A DNA stretch of 64,000 nt, from positions 62,001 through 126,000 of the forward strand of contig CBDFFN010000017.1 in assembly GCA_965246795.1 (NCBI GenBank), read 5' to 3'. Below, in pieces: positions 1 to 6,316 of the stretch. The notes under the pieces were generated by a model, which worked only from the letters and a program-made list of their open reading frames with translations, did not search any database and had not been told where the DNA came from. How positions within the stretch are numbered: position 1 is the first letter of the stretch; each line of letters starts with the position of its first letter. Origin of the DNA: JAJXWB01 sp965246795. GTDB taxonomy: Bacteria; Pseudomonadota; Alphaproteobacteria; Rhizobiales; Beijerinckiaceae. The translations under genes were made by a program, and so were the position numbers.

Positions 1-228
1 CGCCGGATTGGTGCCGAGGATTGTCGTCAGGACCTGCTGCGGATCGCGCGGGAACGTATACTGAAAATAGGACGCGCGCTCGATCAGCCCGGCATTGCCG
101 TAGCTCGTCTCCGTGCCCGCGGCACTGGCACGATCGACAAGCACCACCGACCGGCCGCGCGCCTGCAGGTGAAGCGCGGCCGACACGCCGACCATGCCGG
201 CACCGAGAACGATCACGTCGGTTTGCAT
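1..228 (-). CDS. FAD-dependent oxidoreductase (DAO family), N-terminal part, cut by window edge
   Basis: Only the first 76 residues are in the window. They open with a Rossmann dinucleotide-binding signature (GAGMVGVSAALHL) followed by an acidic end of strand beta2 (VVLVDRA), the typical FAD-binding start of D-amino-acid dehydrogenase/glycine oxidase-like (DAO) enzymes. The next stretch, SYGNAGLIERASYFQYTFPR, resembles DadA-type proteins. The ATG is preceded by a good GGAG site. The gene diverges from rpe. The substrate cannot be told from this fragment. Family assignment is fairly safe; a DadA-like role is inference. Confidence 0.8.
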   Translation of the reverse strand, partial: MQTDVIVLGAGMVGVSAALHLQARGRSVVLVDRASAAGTETSYGNAGLIERASYFQYTFPRDPQQVLTTILGTNPA

Positions 229-322
229 CACTCTCCTTCAAGGCAATGCGAGTGCCACGTTACCTGAGGCGTCGTGTCACGCGCGTGGACGCCCGTCGGA
301 CCCTCGTGGTATCGCGACGGCT

Positions 323-1003
323 ATGCGTTCCATCAAAGTGCTGCCGTCGATCCTCGCCGGTGATTTCGCAAAACTCGGGGCGGAGGTCGAGGCCATCGTT
401 GCTGCCGGCGCCGACCTCGTCCACATCGACGTGATGGACGGCCATTTCGTGCCGAATATCACCTTCGGGCCGGATGTCGTGAAAGCGATCCGCGGCGTCA
501 CGCGCGCCCCCTTCGACGTACACCTCATGATCTCGCCGGCCGATCCGTATCTCGAGGCTTTTGCAAAGGCCGGCGCCGACATCATCACCGTCCATGCAGA
601 AGCCGGGCCGCATCTGCATCGCTCCGTGCAGGCGATTAAGGCGTTGGGCAAGAAAGCCGGCGTGGCGCTCAATCCCGCGACGCCCGCAGTTTGCGTCGAA
701 AACGTGCTCGACGACGTCGACCTCGTGCTTGCGATGACAGTCAACCCCGGCTTCGGCGGTCAAAGCTTCATACGGCCGATGCTTGAAAAGATACGGCAGT
801 TGCGCACGATGATCGGCGGCCGCGACATTGCGCTAGAGGTCGATGGCGGCGTGACGGCGCAGAACGCCGGCGATTGCGCCGCCGCTGGCGCTGATTTTCT
901 CGTCGCGGGTTCTGCCGTGTTCAAGGGCGGCCCCGCGACCTACGGCAGCGCGATCGCCGAGATCCGCCGCGCGGCGGAAAGCGCAATCGGAGTTTCCGTT
1001 TGA
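323..1003 (+). CDS. rpe: Ribulose-phosphate 3-epimerase
   Basis: Interconverts D-ribulose 5-phosphate and D-xylulose 5-phosphate in the pentose-phosphate and Calvin pathways (cytoplasmic TIM barrel). The protein is 226 residues, normal for the family. It shows the conserved N-terminal LPSILAGDF, the metal/catalytic segment HIDVMDGHFVPNITFGP (Asp36), the phosphate loop region NPGFGGQ and the second catalytic Asp in LEVDGGV. The frame is open upstream to 194, but family length and the normal MRSIKVLPS start favour the ATG used here. purB follows after about 10 bp, so the two are probably co-transcribed. Confidence 0.95.
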   Translation: MRSIKVLPSILAGDFAKLGAEVEAIVAAGADLVHIDVMDGHFVPNITFGPDVVKAIRGVTRAPFDVHLMISPADPYLEAFAKAGADIITVHAEAGPHLHRSVQAIKALGKKAGVALNPATPAVCVENVLDDVDLVLAMTVNPGFGGQSFIRPMLEKIRQLRTMIGGRDIALEVDGGVTAQNAGDCAAAGADFLVAGSAVFKGGPATYGSAIAEIRRAAESAIGVSV

Positions 1004-1013
1004 GGACGATGCG

Positions 1014-2342
1014 ATGATCCCCCGTTACTCCCGTCCGGAAATGGTCGCGATCTGGGAGCCGCAGACGCGCTTCCGCATCTGGTTCGAAATCGAGGCGCAT
1101 GCCTGCGACGCGCTGGCCGAGATAGGCGTCATCCCGAAAGAGGCCGCAGCGAATATTTGGGAAAAGGCCGGCAACGTCACCTTCGACGTCGCGCGCATCG
1201 ACGAGATCGAGCGCGTCACGAAGCACGATGTCATCGCCTTCCTCACGCATCTTGCCGAATTCATCGGCGAGGATTCGCGCTTCGTGCATCAGGGCATGAC
1301 GAGTTCCGATGTACTCGACACGTGTCTCGCGGTTCAGCTTGCGCGCGCTTCCGACATCCTGCTCGCCGACATCGACGCCGTGCTTGCAGCGCTGAAGCGT
1401 CGCGCGCTCGAGCACAAGATGACGCCGACCATCGGACGGTCGCATGGCATCCACGCGGAACCCGTAACATTCGGCCTTAAGCTCGCGCAGGCCTATGCCG
1501 AATTTTCGCGCGCGAAGGAGCGCCTGATCGCAGCTCGCAAGGAGATCGCGACCTGCGCGATCTCCGGCGCTGTCGGCACGTTCGCCAACATCGATCCACG
1601 CGTCGAAGCGCATGTCGCAAAGAAGATGGGTCTTGCGGTCGAGCCGGTCTCGACGCAGGTCATCCCGCGCGACCGGCACGCGATGTTCTTCGCTGTTCTC
1701 GGCGTCATCGCCTCGTCGATGGAGCGACTGGCGACGGAGATTCGTCATCTGCAGCGCTCGGAAGTGCTGGAGGCGGAGGAGTTCTTCTCGGAGGGCCAGA
1801 AGGGCTCGTCCGCCATGCCGCACAAGCGCAATCCGGTGCTGACTGAAAATCTCACTGGCCTCGCGCGGCTCGTGCGCGGCATGGTCACGCCGGCGCTCGA
1901 AAACGTGGCGCTCTGGCACGAGCGGGACATCTCGCATTCGTCCGTCGAGCGGATGATCGGGCCGGACGCCACGATCACGCTCGACTTCGCACTGGCGCGG
2001 CTCGCGGGCGTGATCGACAAGCTGATCGTCTATCCCGCGAACATGCAGGCCAACCTCGACCGGCTCGGCGGGCTCGTCCACTCGCAGCGCGTGCTGCTGG
2101 CGCTGACGCAGAAGGGCGTCTCGCGTGAGGACGCGTATCTGCAGGTGCAGCGGAACGCGATGCCGGTCTGGCGCGGCGAAGGCGATTTCCTCACGCTGCT
2201 GAAGGCCGACCGCGACGTCGTGGCGAAGCTCTCCGACGCCGAACTCACCGAGCTTTTCGATCTCGGCTACCATCTGAAACACGTCGATACGATCTTCGAC
2301 CGTGTCTTCGGTGCGGCGGGGAATGCCTTCGCAGCGGAATAA
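1014..2342 (+). CDS. purB: Adenylosuccinate lyase
   Basis: Catalyses two beta-eliminations in purine synthesis: SAICAR to AICAR plus fumarate, and adenylosuccinate to AMP plus fumarate. The 442-residue protein carries the fumarase/aspartase-superfamily signature GSSAMPHKRNP (residues 264-274), whose flexible loop holds the catalytic serine, the SHGIHAEP segment with the conserved histidines (H144, H147), and the TSSDVLDT substrate-binding motif (97-103). It lies immediately downstream of rpe in the same direction, an arrangement seen in related alphaproteobacteria. Assignment is firm. Confidence 0.96.
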   Translation: MIPRYSRPEMVAIWEPQTRFRIWFEIEAHACDALAEIGVIPKEAAANIWEKAGNVTFDVARIDEIERVTKHDVIAFLTHLAEFIGEDSRFVHQGMTSSDVLDTCLAVQLARASDILLADIDAVLAALKRRALEHKMTPTIGRSHGIHAEPVTFGLKLAQAYAEFSRAKERLIAARKEIATCAISGAVGTFANIDPRVEAHVAKKMGLAVEPVSTQVIPRDRHAMFFAVLGVIASSMERLATEIRHLQRSEVLEAEEFFSEGQKGSSAMPHKRNPVLTENLTGLARLVRGMVTPALENVALWHERDISHSSVERMIGPDATITLDFALARLAGVIDKLIVYPANMQANLDRLGGLVHSQRVLLALTQKGVSREDAYLQVQRNAMPVWRGEGDFLTLLKADRDVVAKLSDAELTELFDLGYHLKHVDTIFDRVFGAAGNAFAAE

Positions 2343-2411
2343 TCACCAAGCGACCGGCTCCGGTCTTTTCAAGGCCGAAAAATCCCGCTAAGACATTGAA
2401 AGGAAACGTAC

Positions 2412-2428
2412 TTTCAAACAGTTCTAAA
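2412..2428 (+). promoter_or_regulatory. Irr-type iron control element (ICE) upstream of bfd
   Basis: The sequence TTTCAAACAGTTCTAAA matches the rhizobial Irr/ICE consensus TTTAGAA-N3-TTCTAAA at 12 of 14 defined positions, with a perfect right half. It lies 11 bp before the bfd start, where Irr binding could block expression under iron limitation. Consensus knowledge is from alphaproteobacterial iron regulons; occupancy is inference. Confidence 0.6.
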
Positions 2429-2439
2429 CTAGGGCGGTC

Positions 2440-2670
2440 ATGATTGTCTGTTCTTGTAACCGTTTGAGCGACGCCGCGATCCGCGGCTGTTGTCGCGGCG
2501 GCCCCGATGCGCCCAAGCATGTCGGGCAGGTCTACGGCTGTCTCGGCTGCTCACCGAAATGCGGCCGCTGCGCCCGGACGATCGACGCCATTATGAAGGA
2601 AGCCCAGGCTGTGGCCTGTCCTTGCCCGGCCGCGTGCGCCTGCCCTGCCGTGTCACTGGAAGCCGCCTGA
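2440..2670 (+). CDS. bfd: Bacterioferritin-associated ferredoxin, [2Fe-2S], with an extra Cys-rich tail
   Basis: Bfd-type ferredoxins reduce ferric iron stored in bacterioferritin so that it can be released. The protein has 76 residues with C4 and C6 (CSC) and C41/C44 (CGRC), matching the unusual Bfd cluster ligand spacing C-x-C...C-x2-C. There are extra cysteines at 34 and 37, and a C-terminal tail beyond the usual ~64 residues contains CPCPAACAC (C60, C62, C66, C68); its role is unknown. It sits just upstream of bfr, with an Irr-like box before each gene, so co-regulation by iron is likely. Confidence 0.88.
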   Translation: MIVCSCNRLSDAAIRGCCRGGPDAPKHVGQVYGCLGCSPKCGRCARTIDAIMKEAQAVACPCPAACACPAVSLEAA

Positions 2671-2678
2671 CGTTATTT

Positions 2679-2695
2679 TTTAGAATTGCTCTAGA
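2679..2695 (+). promoter_or_regulatory. Irr-type iron control element (ICE) upstream of bfr
   Basis: TTTAGAATTGCTCTAGA matches TTTAGAA-N3-TTCTAAA at 12 of 14 defined positions, this time with a perfect left half. It lies 78 bp before the bfr ATG. Together with the box before bfd it suggests that the iron-storage pair has two separately controlled Irr-responsive promoters. Confidence 0.6.
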
Positions 2696-2773
2696 CTAGA
2701 AGCTCGCCCAAGCGCATATCCCTGCGCACTGACGCTCGTCGAGTCGCGTCAGTGGTAGCGACAGGAGCGATTT

Positions 2774-3280
2774 ATGCGCGGCGACGCGAAGGTTATCGAA
2801 TATCTCAACCGCGGCCTGCGCAGCGAACTGACGGCGATCAACCAGTATTGGCTGCATTACCGCATCCTCGACAACTGGGGTTACAAGGAACTCGCCAAGA
2901 AATGGCGCGAGGAATCCGTCGAAGAGATGCATCACGCCGATCGCTTCGTCGATCGCATCCTCTTCTTCGACGGCTTCCCCAACATGCAGAGCCTCGATCC
3001 GCTGCGCATCGGCGAAAACATCGAGGAAATCATGAAATCCGACCTCGCGGCCGAGGTCGAAGCGCGTGCGCTCTACCTTGAAGCGGCGAAATACTGCGAG
3101 TCAGTGAATGACCGTGTGACGAAGGTCCTGTTCGAGAGCCTCGCCGGCGACGAGGAGGGTCACATCGACTTCCTCGAGACGCAGCTTGAACTCATCAAGC
3201 AGGTCGGCGTGCAGCTTTACGCGCAGAAGCACATCGGCGAACTTGGCGACGGCGGTACGCCGGGCGACCCCAAGGCGTAA
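2774..3280 (+). CDS. bfr: Bacterioferritin
   Basis: Forms the 24-subunit haem-containing iron-storage shell that oxidises Fe(II) and stores Fe(III) mineral. All ferroxidase ligands are present: E18, Y25, E51, H54, E94, E127 and H130. The intersubunit haem ligand M52 is also present, so this is a true bacterioferritin rather than a haem-free ferritin. At 168 residues it is about ten longer than E. coli Bfr because of a Gly-rich C-terminal tail. The gene converges with the CelD-type gene, and the stops flank a small palindrome. Regulation by Irr is inferred from the upstream box. Confidence 0.96.
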   Translation: MRGDAKVIEYLNRGLRSELTAINQYWLHYRILDNWGYKELAKKWREESVEEMHHADRFVDRILFFDGFPNMQSLDPLRIGENIEEIMKSDLAAEVEARALYLEAAKYCESVNDRVTKVLFESLAGDEEGHIDFLETQLELIKQVGVQLYAQKHIGELGDGGTPGDPKA

Positions 3281-3290
3281 GTCTTACGCC
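3274..3290. terminator. Short hairpin at convergent bfr / CelD-like stops
   Basis: GGCGTAA-GTC-TTACGCC forms a 7-bp perfect stem with a 3-nt loop that spans both stop codons of two convergent genes. There is no T-tract on either side, so it is at best a weak bidirectional or 3'-protective hairpin. Confidence 0.35.
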
Positions 3291-4435
3291 GCGGCGCGCC
3301 GCAGCTTGTCCGGTAATCGTGCGTAAAGCCGCTTGATTGCCGGCCTTGCGCGAAACCACGCAGCCGCAAGCCGCCCGCGCGGGCGCACAGCAATGAGGTG
3401 ATCGTGGACGCGCATCGTGTCCGTCGCCCACCGCTTCTTGTAGTCGTCCGACGGCAGCATGAGGTCGTAGGCCGACAGGCCCTCGGCCCGGCACCAGGCG
3501 ATCATCTCGCCGATCAAGAGATGGCCCGGCGATCCTTGCGAGAACGCCTCATCGTGCGCGCCAAGAAGCGACCGGAAATTGCCGTTAGCAACGAGGCCAA
3601 GCTCCAGCGCTGCGACTGCATCGCCGACACACAGACGCCCGACAACCATGCTCTCGCTTTCCGCGAGGTCGTCCATCAGTTTCGCCAGCGCGGGATGCGA
3701 AAGCCCGCTGCTCCGCAGACCGCGCCGCGCGAGCCAGCGTTGCTTGAAGTCGACCGCGAGACGGACGCTGTCGTGTCGATCCGACGCCGCCGTGACGATC
3801 TCGAACCGCACTTTGCCCAGCGCCTCGAGTTTACGACGGCGTGAACGGAGGTTTTTGTCTTCGCGACGCGGCGGCGATATACCGAGATCGACAAAAGGCG
3901 CTGCGTCTGACGCAATGATCGTGCGGCCGGCGAAACCCGGCAGCAACGCAAGCGCTGCATCGGCGCGAATGCGGCCGAGCTTGATAACATCAACATCACG
4001 CCACGCCGTGATCTCGCGCCACGCGGCAGCCAGATGCTGAAAACGCGACGCATCGTCGGCAACGAGCGCGTCGCCATATTGCGTCCACGGTTCGCCGAGC
4101 CAATGCAGGATGCGTGCGCCGGCGAAGCGGCTGACTTCGAGCGGCACGATGCAAACAAGTTGTCCTCCATCGCGCACGACAACGATGCGCCACCGGTCCG
4201 AAAACCCGCGCGACGCCGCCATCCATGCGAGGCACCAGTCCGCTGATTGAAAGCCGGTCGCTTCCGGCGTCAGGCGTTCGAGCGCACGCCATTCGGCCGA
4301 TATCGCCTCAACATCGGCGACATCGCGAAGAAGCTCGACCCGAACGCCGCTCGCTGCAACGCCGGCTGCGGCGTTATCGCGTGATGGTGCTGACCGGAAC
4401 GTCGCGAACCCCGGCCGGAGCGTTTGGATCGACAC
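3284..4435 (-). CDS. GNAT-fold acetyltransferase, CelD/BcsL-like
   Basis: The protein of about 383 residues resembles the CelD/BcsL family, a two-lobed GNAT fold found near exopolysaccharide loci. Diagnostic stretches are the N-terminal FQSADWCLAWMAAS, LGEPWTQYGDAL in the first lobe, and in the second lobe the GNAT-like LLGAHDEAFSQGSPGHLL and YDLMLPSDDYKKRWAT. The frame is open far upstream, overlapping the neighbour's coding region. A GTG at 4435 with a GAGG site about 9 nt before it is the best start seen, implying about 60 bp of overlap with the JmjC-like gene and likely translational coupling. The substrate is unknown; the coupling suggests it acts with the upstream putative oxygenase. 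Confidence 0.7.
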   Translation of the reverse strand: MSIQTLRPGFATFRSAPSRDNAAAGVAASGVRVELLRDVADVEAISAEWRALERLTPEATGFQSADWCLAWMAASRGFSDRWRIVVVRDGGQLVCIVPLEVSRFAGARILHWLGEPWTQYGDALVADDASRFQHLAAAWREITAWRDVDVIKLGRIRADAALALLPGFAGRTIIASDAAPFVDLGISPPRREDKNLRSRRRKLEALGKVRFEIVTAASDRHDSVRLAVDFKQRWLARRGLRSSGLSHPALAKLMDDLAESESMVVGRLCVGDAVAALELGLVANGNFRSLLGAHDEAFSQGSPGHLLIGEMIAWCRAEGLSAYDLMLPSDDYKKRWATDTMRVHDHLIAVRPRGRLAAAWFRARPAIKRLYARLPDKLRRAAA

Positions 4436-5315
4436 GGAAGTCCACCTCGAAGGCCAGGGATTTTTTACCGCGGCTCGTGACGTATTTGTGTGCGCCGGCG
4501 AGAGCGAGTTTCGCGCTGCTGCCGACGCCACGACGCGCGCGCGAAAGATCGCCGGTGCCGAAGGTGCGCCGTAGCAGGCCGTTGGCGTAATCGACGGCGT
4601 ATTGCGCGCGCAGATCGTTGGTCCAGTGTTCGGTCGTGAAGGACACATTCACGCAGTCGCCGTTGACGACGCGATGCGGACCGTTGAGCGGCCAGTGCAT
4701 AGCGTCGCCGGGCCGCAACTCGTACACGCCGGCGTCCTTCTCGAACGACGGATCGAAGTTGAGCTCGGTGTCCTGCGCCTTGCGCAGAATGATGTTTTCC
4801 AGCGATTCCTGCGGCAGGAACGGCGCGCGCGCGGGATAGACGTGCAGCGTCTTGCGGCCCCGCACCTGCCACAGCATCTGGCCGGGCACGTCGCAGTGAT
4901 ACGCGACCTTCAAGTTCGGCGACGAGATGAGAATGCTCATCGTGCGCTTGTAGGTCGACAGGCCCGGCACCTGCGCTTCGATATCGGCGAACAGACTATC
5001 GAGCAGTTCGGCATAGGCTGGGTCGGTCTCGCCGACACGCTGCAAATGCACCCAAAGCGCGCCGCGCGCGACGGCGTCCAGCACCTTGCCGCCGGAAACG
5101 CCATCCATGCCGCCTTCGCGCCATTCGGCGCGCGCGCTGCTCACAGCACCCGGTGTGTTGACGTGGTAGCGATCCCGCGGCGTGCGCTCGATGAGATCCT
5201 TCAACCGATCGTCGCCAAACAGGGGCGAGCGGTCGAGACCGTGACGGAAGCGCAGATTGGCGGCGCCGAACGTGGCGGCCTGTTCGCGGGTAAACGGAGA
5301 AATCAGTCCGGGCAT
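4374..5315 (-). CDS. JmjC/cupin-like protein, putative Fe(II)/2-oxoglutarate oxygenase
   Basis: The 313-residue protein has a cupin-type metal triad: H140 and D142 in YHCDVPGQ and a distal H214 in GPHRVVNGD. It is flanked by strands WQVRGRKTLHVYP and YELRPGDAMHWPLNGPH typical of JmjC-like hydroxylases (basic residue K155 could bind 2-oxoglutarate; PGDxxxxP enters the distal-His strand). No signal peptide or membrane segment is seen. The next gene, a CelD-like GNAT, overlaps its 3' end, so the two probably form one operon. JmjC-like proteins hydroxylate proteins or small molecules; the substrate is not predictable. An inverted repeat lies just upstream. Confidence 0.7.
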   Translation of the reverse strand: MPGLISPFTREQAATFGAANLRFRHGLDRSPLFGDDRLKDLIERTPRDRYHVNTPGAVSSARAEWREGGMDGVSGGKVLDAVARGALWVHLQRVGETDPAYAELLDSLFADIEAQVPGLSTYKRTMSILISSPNLKVAYHCDVPGQMLWQVRGRKTLHVYPARAPFLPQESLENIILRKAQDTELNFDPSFEKDAGVYELRPGDAMHWPLNGPHRVVNGDCVNVSFTTEHWTNDLRAQYAVDYANGLLRRTFGTGDLSRARRGVGSSAKLALAGAHKYVTSRGKKSLAFEVDFRVDPNAPAGVRDVPVSTITR

Positions 5316-5325
5316 AGGCGGCTCG

Positions 5326-5349
5326 CACTGCGTGAGAGGTGACGCAGTG
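5326..5349. repeat. Inverted repeat upstream of the JmjC-like gene, possible operator
   Basis: CACTGCGT and ACGCAGTG form a perfect 8-bp inverted repeat separated by 8 bp, placed about 11 bp upstream of the ATG at 5315. Its position over the promoter or leader fits an operator or an initiation-occluding hairpin. No regulator is encoded nearby. Confidence 0.35.
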
Positions 5350-5375
5350 TAAGTCGCCGTTGGTTAGCGTTTGGA

Positions 5376-5402
5376 GTGCCGGCACATTGCAAATGCCGGC
5401 AC
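5376..5402 (-). terminator. Hairpin just downstream of rpsD
   Basis: A perfect 9-bp stem (GTGCCGGCA / TGCCGGCAC, loop 9 nt) begins 14 nt after the rpsD stop. It lacks a clear T-tract, so it may be a weak intrinsic terminator or an mRNA 3'-end stabiliser that separates rpsD from the JmjC-like operon. Confidence 0.5.
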
Positions 5403-5415
5403 GGTTACGCCCGAG

Positions 5416-6033
5416 TTAACGCGAATAGAACTCGATCACGAGGTTCGGTTCCATGTGCACGGGATACGGCACTTCGGACGGCAGCGGGATGCGCGAAACC
5501 TTCGCCGTGCCCTTGGAATGATCGACCTCGTAGAACTCCGGCGTATCGCGCTCGGCGAGCGACTGCGCCTCGAGGTAGATGTTGAGCTGGCGGGAGGACT
5601 CTTTCACCTCGACGACGTCGCCGGGCTTCACGAGGTAGGACGCGATGTTGACGCGACGGCCGTTCACCTTGATGTGGCCGTGGTTCACGAACTGGCGCGC
5701 GGCGAAGACCGTCGGCACGAACTTCGCGCGATAGACGACGGCATCGAGACGGCGCTCCAGCAGGCCCACCATGTTGTCGCCGGAGTCGCCCTTCATGCGA
5801 ATCGCCTCGGCGTAGTATTTGCGAAACTGCCGCTCGGAAATGTTGCCGTAATAGCCCTTGAGCTTCTGCTTGGCCTTCAGCTGCGTGCCGAAGTCCGACA
5901 TCTTGCCCTTGCGGCGTTGGCCGTGCTGGCCGGGGCCGTACTCGCGGCGGTTCACGGGGCTCTTCGGACGGCCCCAGATGTTCTGGCCCATCCGGCGGTC
6001 GATCTTGTGTTTGGCCTGTGCGCGCTTCGTCAT
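5416..6033 (-). CDS. rpsD: 30S ribosomal protein S4
   Basis: S4 is a primary 16S rRNA-binding protein of the small subunit and a translational autoregulator in several bacteria. The 205-residue product has the family start MTKRAQAKHKIDRRMG, the S4 RNA-binding domain (LLERRLDAVVYRAKF...RQFVNHGHIKVNGRRV) and the usual C-terminus. The frame is open for another 79 codons upstream, but the ATG chosen gives the normal protein. The gene stands alone here, not in the alpha operon, and has a leader of over 200 nt containing hairpins (separate entry). Confidence 0.97.
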   Translation of the reverse strand: MTKRAQAKHKIDRRMGQNIWGRPKSPVNRREYGPGQHGQRRKGKMSDFGTQLKAKQKLKGYYGNISERQFRKYYAEAIRMKGDSGDNMVGLLERRLDAVVYRAKFVPTVFAARQFVNHGHIKVNGRRVNIASYLVKPGDVVEVKESSRQLNIYLEAQSLAERDTPEFYEVDHSKGTAKVSRIPLPSEVPYPVHMEPNLVIEFYSR

Positions 6034-6301
6034 GTCTTCTGTCCCTTGGTGGCAAAAGGACAGCGTGCGCACGGCTCGCACGCGAGCCGACGACTGAACC
6101 GCGATCCTCCTGCCATTGATCGGCGCAATGCGCCGGGCGGAGTGAACGCGCCCTCCTTTGTCTCTCCCTAAAAGGGAAAAACCGACAGGCGGCTCACCGG
6201 GCGCTGTAAAGCGCGGATGGGAACAGCCACGGGTGCGGGAGCCCGCTGGCCGAAGCCGGTGGGCAGGCATGTGGATTAGCTGCGAGAGCCGGTCAGGTCA
6301 A
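6034..6301 (-). promoter_or_regulatory. rpsD promoter and long structured leader
   Basis: On the minus strand TTGACC (6296-6301) and TAATCC (6273-6278) are separated by 17 bp and make a plausible sigma70 promoter, giving a leader of roughly 230 nt before the rpsD ATG. The leader contains a hairpin with a TTCG loop right at its 5' end (6241-6264), a GCGCT/AGCGC hairpin (6201-6214) and CGGCGC/GCGCCG (6121-6135). No gene is evident in this interval. Such a leader would suit S4 autoregulation, which is inference. Confidence 0.45.
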
Positions 6302-6316
6302 CCGCAAGCGGCGGGG

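Noticed and set aside
921..2282. 453-codon minus-strand frame opposite purB
   Set aside because: Shadow of purB; the plus-strand product has the full lyase signature and normal length.
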